Assembly: GCA_963978895.1 (NCBI GenBank)
Contig: OZ022238.1
Coordinates: 23,034,284 to 23,098,283, forward strand
DNA length: 64,000 nt
Direction: 5' to 3'
Source: Erpobdella octoculata
Lineage: Eukaryota; Annelida; Clitellata; Hirudinida; Erpobdellidae
The notes beneath the pieces are model-generated. The model ran no database searches. It was not told the DNA's origin and saw only the letters and a program-made list of their open reading frames with translations. Position 1 is the stretch's first letter, and every line of letters starts with the position of its first letter. This document shows positions 1 to 11,287 of the stretch, one piece after another. Made by a program: the position numbers and the translations under genes.

Positions 1-47
1 CCTTGCAGCAAAGCACTAACCGTTGACAGCAAGCTCAGTATTTTGAC

Positions 48-130
48 ACTGGCATTTGTAAATGTAAATGTAAATTTATAATGCGCTTTTTTTAAAAAGT
101 CACAAAAGCGCGTCGCGTCAAATCATAAAT
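48..130 (-). repeat. LINE 3' end: hairpin plus (ATTTAC)n tail
   Basis: Reading the minus strand after the LINE stop codon, the 3' UTR is only about 80 bp. It holds GCGCTTTT ... AAAAGCGC, an 8-bp stem, then ATTATAAATTTACATTTAC repeats. A very short 3' UTR with a hairpin and a short-repeat tail is usual for CR1/L2-type LINEs. The same structure ends the SINEs at 15.2 and 37.9 kb. Confidence 0.75.
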
Positions 131-1966
131 TTAAGAATAAAGTTCTGTCTTAAGCAGCTTCCTGAAACCGCCGAGGTCCAAAGCTGGATTCCTCAGGTCA
201 GCAGATAGGCTGTTCCAAACAACTGGACCAGCAGTGGAGAATCCGCGCCTGCCGAGAGTCGTTGTCTTTGACGATGGAACGAACAAGTCGCCAGCAGCCG
301 CCGATCGAAGGTGGGACCGACCAGCAAGCGTTGAGATCGGTACACACAATTGCTGCAGGTAGACCGGAGCCGTGTGGTGGAGGCACTTGTATACCATCAG
401 ACCCAACTTGAACTGAATTCTCTGCGGGAAAGGAAGCCAGTGAAGTTGCGTCCGCATGAGATCTGATACGGGAGACCAGCCGGGCAGCTGAAGAACAAGA
501 CGAGCGGCTGCTCGGAGAATGGATTGGAGCCTATTGATTTGAAACTGTCTAAGTCCGGCCATGACACCATTACAGTAATCAAGCCGGCTGTGCACGAGTG
601 CTCTAATGAGTGAATGGGCGGAGTCCATGGTGAGGCTACGGCGGACGACGCGCAGTTGACGGAGATGATAGAAGCATGAACGAGTAAGATGAGAGATGTG
701 TGCCTCCATAGACAAGCTACTGTCGACCATCACGCCAAGATTACGAACATAAGTGGAGGGCCTGACTGAGACACCAGCGATGACCAGATCCCCCTTCGGA
801 CAGAAGCTGAGTCGACCAGGCGAGCCCAACCAGATCACTTCGGTCTTAGAAGGATTGAGTTGCAAGCGATTGCTTGCCATCCAAGTGCCAATCTCGCTGA
901 TACATGCAGACATCCTGGGGACCAGATCGGAACACGACGCTGGCGGGGAGTGATCGTAAATCTGCAGGTCGTCAGCGTAAGAATGGACAGAAAACCGATG
1001 TTTCGTGGCAATATGTAGGACGTCCGCGGAATAGAGAAGAAACAACAACGGGCCCAGAACGGATCCCTGCGGGACGCCACACAGGACAGAGGTAGGCGTG
1101 GACAAAACACCTCCGGAGCGGATGCAGTGGGACCGATCAGTCAAATAGGAACGAAACCATTCGAGGACGACGTCTCCGAAACCATACGAGAAATGGAGCC
1201 TGTTGACCAAAATTTGATGGTCAACAGTGTCGAAAGCAGCGGAGAGGTCCAGAAGTCCCAGTAGCGTGATCCGACCCGAATCAGCCGCAGCGTAAATATC
1301 AGACAGTACCTTCAGGACAGCAGTTTCAGTGGAGTGCTGATTTCTGTACGCCGACTGAAACATCGGGAGAAGGTTGTTTTCACGGAGGTAGATGTTTATC
1401 TGGGCGGCTACGCATCGTTCCAGTAGTTTTGACAGATAGGACAGATTCGAGATTGGGCGGTAGTTACCGGTGTTGAGCGGATCTAGATTCGGCTTCTTCA
1501 GGATCGGTGTGATGACAGCATTTTTCTGGGCAGGAGGAAACTGTCCCCGCTCTAGCGATGAATTTACCAGGAATGTCACAAACGGTGCCAGTTCACTAGA
1601 GTATTGCTTGATCATCCATGTCGGTATTGGGTCCAGGGAACAATTTTTGTTTGGTGAAGATTTGATGAGCCGGGTAATGTCGTCGACACTCACAGGTTTA
1701 AACCTCAGCAGGTCGCAGGAACAACAGCCGGGGTCGAATCGTGGACTGGAAGCATGTGACGTAGACTGGCGGATATCTCTTATCTTATCATTGAACGCTC
1801 TCGAGAAATCATTGGCTGTAAGATCTTTTGGCGAAATCGGGTTGCTCCGAACCCGACCGAGCACCCCAGATAATGTCCGCCATAATCTCCCAGGACTCCC
1901 TCGGCTGTCGTCAATCTTCATCTTCCAGTAGAGATTTTGTTTCTGTCTGTAAAGGTCATGAGACGT
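131..1966 (-). CDS. LINE reverse transcriptase ORF, 5'-truncated (CR1/Jockey-like)
   Basis: About 610 residues of open non-LTR reverse transcriptase, with no endonuclease domain. Visible in order: the SAYRNQHSTETA segment, AFDTVDH (RT motif A), GVPQGSVLGPLLF (motif B), the catalytic SYADDLQIY box, then the long C-terminal region with DYCNGVMAG and LHWLPFPQRIQFK typical of CR1/L2/Jockey-group LINEs. The frame stays open across RT and tail, so the copy looks young. It is 5'-truncated: upstream of SHDLYRQKQ the frame runs into hAT transposase sequence (junction about 1957-1970), as expected when target-primed reverse transcription stops early. It ends about 80 bp before a hairpin plus (ATTTAC)n tail. 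The clade assignment is by motif recognition only. Confidence 0.9.
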   Translation of the reverse strand, partial: TSHDLYRQKQNLYWKMKIDDSRGSPGRLWRTLSGVLGRVRSNPISPKDLTANDFSRAFNDKIRDIRQSTSHASSPRFDPGCCSCDLLRFKPVSVDDITRLIKSSPNKNCSLDPIPTWMIKQYSSELAPFVTFLVNSSLERGQFPPAQKNAVITPILKKPNLDPLNTGNYRPISNLSYLSKLLERCVAAQINIYLRENNLLPMFQSAYRNQHSTETAVLKVLSDIYAAADSGRITLLGLLDLSAAFDTVDHQILVNRLHFSYGFGDVVLEWFRSYLTDRSHCIRSGGVLSTPTSVLCGVPQGSVLGPLLFLLYSADVLHIATKHRFSVHSYADDLQIYDHSPPASCSDLVPRMSACISEIGTWMASNRLQLNPSKTEVIWLGSPGRLSFCPKGDLVIAGVSVRPSTYVRNLGVMVDSSLSMEAHISHLTRSCFYHLRQLRVVRRSLTMDSAHSLIRALVHSRLDYCNGVMAGLRQFQINRLQSILRAAARLVLQLPGWSPVSDLMRTQLHWLPFPQRIQFKLGLMVYKCLHHTAPVYLQQLCVPISTLAGRSHLRSAAAGDLFVPSSKTTTLGRRGFSTAGPVVWNSLSADLRNPALDLGGFRKLLKTELYS

Positions 1967-2806
1967 TCGCAAAAAAATCCTTCTTTGAAACTTTGTTGAG
2001 CAGCCCAGCTGCTTCAACCAACACATCAACCGGAGCTTTTTCTAAGTTGGGAACAATTTTGAGAATCTGCAAAATTTCCTCTCTGTTGTTTTTGACAACC
2101 ATTGCAGATTTATAAGAGCCAGTCCATTTTTGAGCAAGTAACCACTTTATTGTGTCACCTACATACAATTGCTCATATAAGTTAAAAAAGTTGTTCATCT
2201 TTATCTCTGATTCCATAGCGTGCGCAACCACGTGATGGAGTTGGTGATGCAGCGCATGTACGGAATTCGGCGGCCCAGAGTGTCTTGCAATATTTTCTGG
2301 ACACCTCTCTTTCCGCCGTTCATTACACTGGCGTCGTAATAACATTGACTCAAAATTCTAGCGATGTCCAGCTGCTGAGCCTGAAGCTCTGTAAGCAACA
2401 AACGTGTCAGGCTTTTAGAATCTAACTCACTAGCCTTGATCATTGAGATCACGTGCTCTATTGCCTTTCCACAACGCACATAGCGAATGACAATCGACAT
2501 GTCCTCGAAATTGCCCTGATCTTGAGTTTCGTCGCACTTGATCGAATGCCAGTTAATGTCAGAATCTTTGCATTCTTCGACAATCAAAACTTGTACCATC
2601 TGTGCCATCAATTCGATTACCTCGTTTTACTTGGCATTTTGAGGCATGTTTTGTTAAATCCTACACAATTTATCATCCTTCGCATAAATTTGCTTTGTTG
2701 AACTAGACAGCAATACAAAAACTGGTGGGCCTGATTGAGCTAAAGGGCCCGAACAAAACTGGAGGGGGGCCCAGACCCCCCGGCCTAATAGCTGGTTTCG
2801 GCTCTG
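1957..2806 (-). pseudogene. hAT transposase relic (5' part) with terminal repeat
   Basis: Two overlapping minus-strand reading frames (2611-2201 and 2345-1956) together resemble the middle of hAT transposases of the DUF4371/ZMYM-like type: a DETQD block, then IVIRYVR, LLLTELQAQQLD, QCYYDASVMNG and GVQKILQD. A frame change near 2230-2340 breaks the coding sequence. The segment 2740-2806 is G/C-rich and ends, on the minus strand, with CAGAGCCGAAACC, matching the CAGNG start of hAT terminal inverted repeats, so 2806 is the likely element end. The LINE at 1957 interrupts it. The rest of the element is outside the window or lost. Confidence 0.65.
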
Positions 2807-3021
2807 GGTTTTAGAAGCAATAGTTTAACATTTCTGTTTTTCCACTGATTGTGCTGGATCGGATATCAGCTCCAGCTTTTATGGAGCGGATTTTTTGAGT
2901 GTGTGGGATGTTGACAGCTAGCTGACGCAACAGGATGGAATAATTCTTGAAAATGTGTGCTTGGTTAAAAGTAAACCAAAATGTACTTGCTGATCTGGAC
3001 TGTTAATTTTTATTGTTATAC
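2807..3021. other. Unassigned spacer
   Basis: No open reading frame, RNA gene or repeat was recognised between the hAT end and the reversed Helitron. Confidence 0.5.
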
Positions 3022-3768
3022 TAGCGGGGTACCCGGCGTTGCCCATGTTTTTTCATAGATTTTTCTAATGTTTGTATCTCTTGCTCCCGTTTTCTTCCCC
3101 GCTTGCTCTCCCGCTCCCTATCACTTTCCCGTTCCCGATTTTTTTAAAATCTCAATATATATTATTTTTTTAATGTAGCGTACCTCTTTTGATTATTAGG
3201 ACTGACAGCGTACAATTACGTAATAGCTCGGCGTTGCTCGGGGTTTTCAAAGGTTTTTTTAATCGTTTTTCTCTCTTGCTCCGGTTTCCTTCCCCGCTTG
3301 CTTTCCCGCTTCCGGTCGCTTTCCCGTTCCCAGTCGCTTTCCCGTTCCCGGTCGCTTTTCCGTTCCCAGTTGCTTTCCCGTTCCCGCTCACGCTTGCTCT
3401 CCCGTTTCCGTTCCCGCTCACGCTCATTTTTTCTTTTCCACCCTTCCTAACTTCTTTTAGTCCATAAAACGTAAAATAGATTTGCTAAGAGTTGCTTGAA
3501 GTCTTTAAACGTTGTTACGTAGACTATACTTGAATTTTATTACGCAATTACTTTTTATGCTCGTACATAACCACTTTTGGCCTGGAAAGGTTTTTTGGCC
3601 CCCCTGAGCCGGAAGATGGGAGTATGGAGTCCAAATTTTTTTAACTTTCTTTTCCTGTATGAGATCTACCTCCTTGCCAAATTTCATCAAAATCGCTCCA
3701 GCGGTTTGGATTTCTATAAGAGAGAAATTCACAAACTCACAGACATTCATTTATAGATATCTATATAT
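3022..3768 (-). mobile_element. Non-autonomous Helitron-like element, copy A
   Basis: On the minus strand the 3' end reads GGGCAACGCCGGGTACCCCG then CTAGT: a short GC hairpin followed by CTRR, the Helitron 3' signature. The 5' side (about 3768) begins with TCTATAAATGAATGTCTGTG, related to the TCTATATATATAAATGAATG starts of the other copies. The body includes a minisatellite of GTTCCCGGTCGCTTTCC-like units at 3290-3430, which gives a spurious Gly-Asn-Gly-Lys-Ala-Thr reading frame. It encodes no Rep/helicase. Helitron superfamily is known from the ends; the exact 5' end is an estimate. Confidence 0.6.
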
Positions 3769-3780
3769 ATATAAATGAAT

Positions 3781-4131
3781 GTTTGTATGTATGTATGTAT
3801 GTATGTATGTATGTATGTATGTATGTATGTATGTATGTATGTATGTATGTATGTATGTATGTATGTATGTATGTATGTATGTATGTATGTATGTATGTAT
3901 GTATGTATGTATGTATGTATGTATGTATGTATGTATGTATGTATGTATGTATGTATGTATGTATGTATGTATGTATGTATGTATGTATGTATGTATGTAT
4001 GTATGTATGTATGTATGTATGTATGTATGTATGTATGTATGTATGTATGTATGTATGTATGTATGTATGTATGTATGTATGTATGTATGTATGTATGTAT
4101 GTATGTATGTATGTATGTATGTATGTATGTA
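3781..4131 (+). repeat. (TATG)n microsatellite, about 350 bp
   Basis: About 88 nearly uninterrupted copies of TATG. The Met-Tyr-Val-Cys and His-Thr-Tyr-Ile reading frames here are artefacts of the 4-bp repeat, not genes. The tract lies at the same internal position as short (TATG)n runs in copies C and D. Confidence 0.99.
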
Positions 4132-4166
4132 TATATGTATGTTCTTTATGCATTGCTACACCATTC

Positions 4167-6335
4167 CAGGGACGTCATTTCAGCAAAACCTTAGGGGGGC
4201 AAGATGTTTTAGGGGCCAACTCAGGGGTGTAGCTAGGGTCTTCTGCGCCCGGGGACAAAACACAAAATCTGCCTCCTGCATAACATCTTTTGCTTATTTT
4301 TTCCAAAAACCTGATGACAGAGGGTGGGGGGTAGTTGGAGCCAATTTTCAAAAAAAAATCAAAACCCTCGTTTTATTTTTCCTCACAAAAAACCGGGAAA
4401 ACACGGGAAGATCACATACCATAGCATCTGAGTGAGCATAAGAGCATTTCCAGATGTCTGCTGTGACTCTGTGAACAAGGATATTACTATCAAAATCTAC
4501 TGTAAACGGTAATTTGACGCATATTATGCCAATAACTTTTCGATGTCAAATCGCTTAAACGTTCATAGCCACAACTCTATTCATGCAGCTAAACGTTCGT
4601 TCGTTTTCTACTAAAGTAACAGGCAAAGTCAAAACAAGATCTGGATTTAGCATTTTTGCTAAGTAAAAACGCAAGTATTCCAAATTAAGGCAATGAAGAA
4701 ACGTACGATTTTGCAGTGCCAGCTTCAACTTCAACCACGAGAGGGTCGATATTCAACGTTGGATTAAGTTTCGCAAGTGTGCTTATTCGGTTTGCTGAGA
4801 AGAAATTATAAGATTGTGGATTGAAGAAATTCAGGCATGCAAGATCACTATTTTGTGTAAATCGTGCGTTCACGCATACAAAATCTGTTACCTATCTCGT
4901 TCCAATTTGACTGTTCATAACTGTTCTCGATGTGGACCTTCTAGCTTCCTAGTTTCTGTAGCATTTAATCTCTTTTTTAATCTCTATAGACAGCTTACTC
5001 GACCAGGCTATGAATAACGCTAACCTTCCTTATAACCGGACGGCATTTTTTCTATATACGGCCTGATCCTATAACTACAAAAGCTTCTGCGTTTCTCTTC
5101 TAAAATTTCATTAAAACACCTAAAAAATATATCAGGGGCCCATATTTAATAACTATTGGCTTACATGAAAGTTAGGGAGCCCAGTCCCCCTTAAATGATG
5201 TCTCTGAGTTTTGAAAGTAACGGTCTGAAAGGTGCCCATATATTAAACATGGGCCTACTTAAAAGTCAGAAGCCTACATAAAAGCCAGGGAGGGCTACTT
5301 AACAGTCAAGAAAACAGTCAGGAGAGGGTCAGTAAAAAGTCAGGAACGAACCAGTTAAAAGTCAGAAAAGACCAACTAGAGTGCCGGAGGCCACTTAAGT
5401 GCGGAGAGACCTACTTAAGGACGGGAGCCCACTAAAGTGCAGAGGCTCACGTAAGTGCAGGGCCCACTTTAGTGTCGGGATTTTCTTAAGTAAGTGGGGC
5501 TCACTTCATTTCCGAGGGTTCCCTTAACTGCGAGGGGCCCATTTGAGTGCCGAGTGCCCTCTTATGGCCTCGTATGGCCCACTGAGAAGTCCAGGAAAAA
5601 CTGCTTAAAATCAGGAATTGCCCACTTAGGTGCCGAGGGCCCCCTTAAGTGCGAGGGACCCAATTTAGGCCAAGTGCCACCTTAAATGCGTGGGACTTAC
5701 TTCAGGGCCGGGGGCCCCCTTAGGTGCGTGGGGTTAACTTAAGTGCAGAGGCTCACGTAAGAGCAGGGCCCACTTCAGTGCCAGGGGTCATTTTCAGTGT
5801 GTGGGGCTATCTTCATTGCCGAGGGCCCCCTTAAGTGCGAGGGACCCACTTTAGTGCTGAGGGCCCCCTTAAGTGCGTGGAACCTACTTCAATGCCAGGG
5901 GCTCCTTTAAATGCGTGAGGCCCATTTCAGTGCCGAGTGTCTTCTTAAGTGCGTGGGGCCCACTGAAAAGTCCAGGAAAAGACACTTAAAAATCAAGAAA
6001 GGCCCACTTGAGTTCCGAGGGCCCACTTAAGCGTGGGGGAATCACTTAAGGGCAGGGGCCAACTTAAGAGCGTGGGGCCCATTTTAGTGCCGAGTGCCTT
6101 CTTAAGTGCGTGGGGCCCACTGAAAAGTCCAGGAAAAGCCACTTAAAAATCAAGAAAGGCCCACTTGAGTGCCGGGGGCCCACTTAGGCGTGGGGGAACC
6201 ACTTAAGGGCAGGGACCCACTTAAGAGCGTAGGGCCCATTTTAGTGACGGGAGCCACTTAACTTCGCGGGGCCCACCTTAGTGCCGGGGGCCAACTGAAA
6301 AGTCAGGGGGGCGACCCCCCTAATTGACGTCCCTG
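4167..6335. mobile_element. hAT-like DNA transposon with satellite interior
   Basis: Left end CAGGGACGTCATTT and right end AATTGACGTCCCTG are inverted repeats with the CAGGG start common in hAT elements. It is flanked by CACCATTC (4159-4166) and CACTATTT (6336-6343), an 8-bp target duplication with two transitions, inside Helitron copy B. The left 1 kb includes a weak minus-strand frame (about 4685-4873) that I could not identify. The right half is a tandem repeat. It is probably non-autonomous. Confidence 0.65.
5240..6310. repeat. GC-rich degenerate tandem repeat
   Basis: About 30-bp units of the type AAGTGCGTGGGGCCCACTT alternating with GAGGGCCCCCTT, far more GC-rich than its surroundings. 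A higher-order copy of roughly 157 bp is visible: the stretch from about 5935 recurs from about 6092 with few differences. It lies entirely inside the hAT-like element. Confidence 0.85.
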
Positions 6336-6462
6336 CACTATTTATCCGATCGTAATGAAATTTTCACACAACCTTGAGAGTCAAGGGGAATCAAATATAG
6401 AGAGAAAAATTTGAAATCCGTCACAAAATGAGCGGAGCGGAGCGGGTGAGCAAGCGGGAACT

Positions 6463-6655
6463 GTCTATCTATATAAAAATGAATGTTTGTACGTATGTAT
6501 GTATGTATGTATGTCCTTTATGCATTGCTACACCATACATCCGATGTAATGAAATTTTCACACAACCTTGAGAGTCAAGGGGAATCAAATATAGGGAAAA
6601 AAATTTAAAATCCGTCACAAAATGAGCGGAGCGAAGCGGGTGAGTGAGCGGGAAC

Positions 6656-6731
<76 letters not shown>

Positions 6732-6972
6732 CATATACATACATAAATGAGCGAAAACGGGAAGCAAACTGAGAGCAAAAGATGGAGCGGGAAAGGGAAA
6801 GCGACCGAGAACGGGTAAGGGAGCGGGAAAGCGACCAAGAGCTGGAAAACGACCGAGAGCGGGAAAGCGACCGGGAACGCGACGGGAACGGGAAAGCGGA
6901 GAAGGAAACGGGAGCGAGAGAGATAAACATTAAAAAACCTCTAAAAACCCCGGGCAACGCCGGGTGCCCCCG

Positions 6973-6983
<11 letters not shown>
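6463..6983 (+). mobile_element. Non-autonomous Helitron-like element, copy C
   Basis: Starts TCTATCTATATAAAAATGAA with a short (TATG)n run. It carries the conserved ACACAACCTTGAGAGTCAAG block, an (AT)n array (6661-6718), and a minisatellite of GGGAAAGCGACCGGGAACG units (6775-6900). It ends with GGGCAACGCCGGGTGCCCCC followed by CTAAT: hairpin plus CTRR-like end. It is more complete than copy B. No coding capacity; the Arg/Ser-rich frames come from the minisatellite. Confidence 0.7.
6661..6718. repeat. (AT)n microsatellite in Helitron copy C
   Basis: An uninterrupted AT dinucleotide run replacing the short spacer between the conserved block and the minisatellite. Confidence 0.98.

Positions 6984-7036
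<53 letters not shown>
6978..7036. repeat. (AT)n microsatellite
   Basis: An AT run that joins the Helitron 3' end directly to the repetitive ORF of the Penelope-like unit. Confidence 0.98.
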
Positions 7037-7038
<2 letters not shown>

Positions 7039-7779
7039 AGTTGCATCGAGACTGTGCGTTTGATCGAACAGTGCTTTATCGATCCGTCGGCTATCTGCCG
7101 GCCTTCTTCGGACCCGGTGAATGGTGATATGCCACAGGCCTCACCATCGACTGTTCTCCCGCTTTCTCCCTTTGTCACACCTCGTCTTTCGCTCTCAGAT
7201 TTATCTGTACTCCGTACTAGGAGTTCGGCAACCAAAACTACAGGTGTTTCCCATTACAGTTACGACCATCTTTGTGACCAGTACGACAACGGTTCCATTT
7301 CTCGTCGAGTTTTATCTCCTTTGTCTGCCAACGCAATAGACGCTGCCAACGAAATAGACCCTACCAACTGTATCGATGTTTCAAATGCAACCGAACTGTG
7401 CCCTGCCGACCTGCCAAGGACTCCGCTATTCACTGTTCTCCCGCATTCTCCTTTTGTCACACCTCGCCTCTCCTTTTCTGATTTATCTGAACTCCGTACT
7501 AGGAGTTCGCCAACCAAGACTACAAATGTATCTTATCACAGTTATGATCATCCTTGCGACCAATACGACAACGGCCCAGTTTGTGGTCCTGTTTCCTTTC
7601 CTCCATCTACCAACCATATTGAAGCGTTGGACGCGGTCGAACAGTGCTCCACTGGTTTGTCAGCCATGAGCCAACCTCCTCGATGCCTCGAGACTGCTGA
7701 CCTGCGTGATGGTGATGGGACCGGTGCGATGTGTCCGCATTTGATCGATAACTGCAATATTACTATACGTAGACGTTGA
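7036..7779 (+). CDS. Repetitive ORF upstream of a hammerhead-like motif (partial, start not resolved)
   Basis: An open frame that enters from the (AT)n array and ends at 7779, giving about 247 non-(Tyr-Ile) residues with ordinary codon use. A module containing SPFVTPRLS, SDLS, LRTRSS, TKTT and SYDH.CDQYDNG occurs twice, 94 codons apart (from 7150 and 7432), with many synonymous differences between the copies; weaker pieces of the module flank them. I recognise no catalytic motif: it is not an obvious GIY-YIG domain or reverse transcriptase. It lies about 360 bp before the hammerhead-like motif, so it may be the 3' end of a Penelope-like ORF. That link is inference. Confidence 0.45.
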
Positions 7780-8133
7780 TCATTTTCAACTTTTAATTAA
7801 ACTCTTAATTTTATCGATATCCTATTATCTTTGAATTGTAGCTTTAAATTCTTATTTTATTATTTTACCTCTTTGCTTTTATTAGTAATTTTCTTTTAAT
7901 AGTTATATTTTACTACTTAATTTGGTTGTATATTTTAGCATATGTAATTTTTATTTTTTCTTATTTTTTGTTTATTTATTTACTCCGAGGCAAAAAATTT
8001 GGTTGTTTCTTAGCGGTTTTCATATTTTGCTTTTACTCTTCTTTGTACTTTGACCTCGATTGATGTGTAAACATATCTGATATGTCTCGCCATACCACTT
8101 TATATATTTTCGTTGTAGCTGTATATTAGTTTT
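7780..8133. other. Non-coding AT-rich part of the pseudo-LTR
   Basis: No gene seen. It is T-rich and connects the ORF stop to the ribozyme motif. It would be the untranslated and promoter region if the Penelope-like reading is right. Confidence 0.35.
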
Positions 8134-8182
8134 ATGAGTTCTGATGATGGCTAATAAAGCCGAAACCTGCAGGTCAGCTCAT
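8134..8182 (+). ncRNA. Hammerhead-like ribozyme motif (type I, minimal stem III)
   Basis: Stem I 5' strand ATGAGTT (8134-8140) pairs with AGCTCAT (8176-8182), 7 bp with one G-U. The core CTGATGA is at 8141-8147. Stem II is GGC/GCC with loop TAATAAA. GAA lies at 8162-8164, and A8165 would pair with T8174. Stem III is CCTG/CAGG with no loop, so it would need a dimer, as described for Penelope-element hammerheads. H17 would be C8175, with cleavage after it. Odd point: one extra T (8148) lies between CTGATGA and stem II where canonical ribozymes have a G-C closing pair, so activity is uncertain. The second copy at 33.1 kb has the same feature. Confidence 0.6.
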
Positions 8183-8320
8183 GACCAAAACATTAATAAA
8201 AATATATACCAGTTTGTTCAAAAGTGTCTTGGTATTTCTGATTTTCGAAAAGTTTCACGTTTGATAGAAAAAGTTTGTAATAAGAAATGGGCCATAGTCT
8301 TTAATAAAGCGTGTTTGAAA

Positions 8321-9808
<1,488 letters not shown>

Positions 9809-9839
9809 TTTCTTTCTTTATATATATATATATATATAT

Positions 9840-10279
<440 letters not shown>

Positions 10280-10348
10280 ACATTATTACCCCCTTCTTAA
10301 TTCTGTTCGTCCCGAACAGCATAGTCGCTTTTGCGAAATGCGACTCGG

Positions 10349-11287
10349 TCACGAACACCAAAATACCTTGATTTTTACTCGTGGCTTTGACCGCAATTCG
10401 CAAACAACATGGTCAAGTCTCTCGACCGTTTGATGCAGTTTATTCCAGTCCTTCTTTGGCTCATCAACAGAGTCTTTCTTTGGCTCATCGTCGCCATTTC
10501 TGCAGGGTTTATCGGAATTGTCTGCTTTTTCTTCTTCCTTCACATCTTTTAGATCTTTCTCAAGAAACTCTTCAAAAGGTTTTTCGAAAACACCTTCCAT
10601 AAATCCAATAAATCCCTTCATCAAACTGTTATTTGATTTTACCATGACTCTTAGTCTATCTGATCTAGAATCCTCTGTGGATTCATCTGATTTAGAACCC
10701 TCGGTACCGTTTTCTGTTCTTGGCTCATCTTTTTCAGAGTTTTTGCTTGCTGCATTGCTATTGTTGTTTTGGAGATGTTCATCGCCGTCATCTTTGTTTT
10801 CTTCCAAGCTACAATCAAACGTTTTCTTTTCACATTCCAACTCGGCTCTCTCATCGGTGTCAACTTTCGTATCGTCCTTCAAATATTCGCCATCGTCTCG
10901 CAAATCAATGTCTTCTTTTTTTGTCAAATTAGCTTCGACGTATTTCTCGATTGGAGTTTCGTCCGTTTTTAAATCCTTGGTTGCTTCATCCGAGTCAGAT
11001 TCGTCACTAAAATCCGACCCTGAATATTCGGCGCCGTCGTCTGTTATGGAGGCTTCCGTTTCAGAACCGTCGCTGTATGGGTAAAAGCCATAGTTGTTAC
11101 TGCCATTATTATAATCATCATTGTCACTTTCATCCTCATCATTTTGCATTTCGTTTTCAACACTCCTCTCATCTTCTTTAGTTTTGTTTTCGACGTCCAA
11201 ACCGACTGTATCATTGTCACCATCTTTGCATGGTTCATCTTGAGCATCTTTGCAAGGTTCATTATCATGACCGTCTTTGAAAGGCAC
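10349..11287 (-). CDS. Acidic low-complexity ORF before an LTR
   Basis: 312 codons, extremely rich in Asp, Glu, Lys, Asn and Ser. The N-terminal part has short repeats of the KDGHDNEPCKDAQDEP type. The middle is acidic with SDSDE runs, and near the C-terminus there is a hydrophobic patch (LMKGFIGFMEGVFEKPFEEF) and a heptad-like segment (WNKLHQTVERLDHVVCELRS). It sits between unknown DNA and the polypurine tract/LTR, so it is probably the last ORF of the LTR element, but it has no integrase or other pol signature. Function unknown; disordered for most of its length. Confidence 0.5.
   Translation of the reverse strand: MPFKDGHDNEPCKDAQDEPCKDGDNDTVGLDVENKTKEDERSVENEMQNDEDESDNDDYNNGSNNYGFYPYSDGSETEASITDDGAEYSGSDFSDESDSDEATKDLKTDETPIEKYVEANLTKKEDIDLRDDGEYLKDDTKVDTDERAELECEKKTFDCSLEENKDDGDEHLQNNNSNAASKNSEKDEPRTENGTEGSKSDESTEDSRSDRLRVMVKSNNSLMKGFIGFMEGVFEKPFEEFLEKDLKDVKEEEKADNSDKPCRNGDDEPKKDSVDEPKKDWNKLHQTVERLDHVVCELRSKPRVKIKVFWCS

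Larger units (their letters stand above)
3757..6462 (+). mobile_element. Non-autonomous Helitron-like element, copy B (3'-truncated, interrupted)
   Basis: Begins with TCTATATATATATAAATGAA followed by TGTTTGTATG and a very long (TATG)n tract, then GCATTGCTACACCATTC. A hAT-like element occupies 4167-6335. The Helitron resumes with CCGATCGTAATGAAATTTTC, ACACAACCTTGAGAGTCAAG and GAGCGGAGCGGGTGAGCAAG, and stops at 6462 where copy C starts. The interior matches copies C and D, which is why the two halves are assigned to one element. Confidence 0.65.

Noticed and set aside
835..1110. Separate genes suggested by other frames inside the 0.1-2 kb LINE
   Set aside because: They overlap the reverse transcriptase in other frames and show no independent motifs.
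3761..4435. Long Met-Tyr-Val-Cys and His-Thr-Tyr-Ile reading frames
   Set aside because: They are translations of the (TATG)n microsatellite in several frames and on both strands, without independent coding evidence.
5240..6310. Possible CRISPR-like array
   Set aside because: Units are degenerate and contiguous with no unique spacers, and the context is animal nuclear DNA.
6655..6976. Arg/Ser- or Arg/Glu-rich frames resembling RS-domain proteins
   Set aside because: They arise from the GGGAAAGCGAC minisatellite of the Helitron-like elements, open on both strands.
10518..11084. Ser/Phe-rich plus-strand frame opposite the acidic ORF
   Set aside because: It is the mirror of the Asp/Glu/Ser-rich minus-strand frame; the LTR, TATA box and polypurine tract all place the element on the minus strand.
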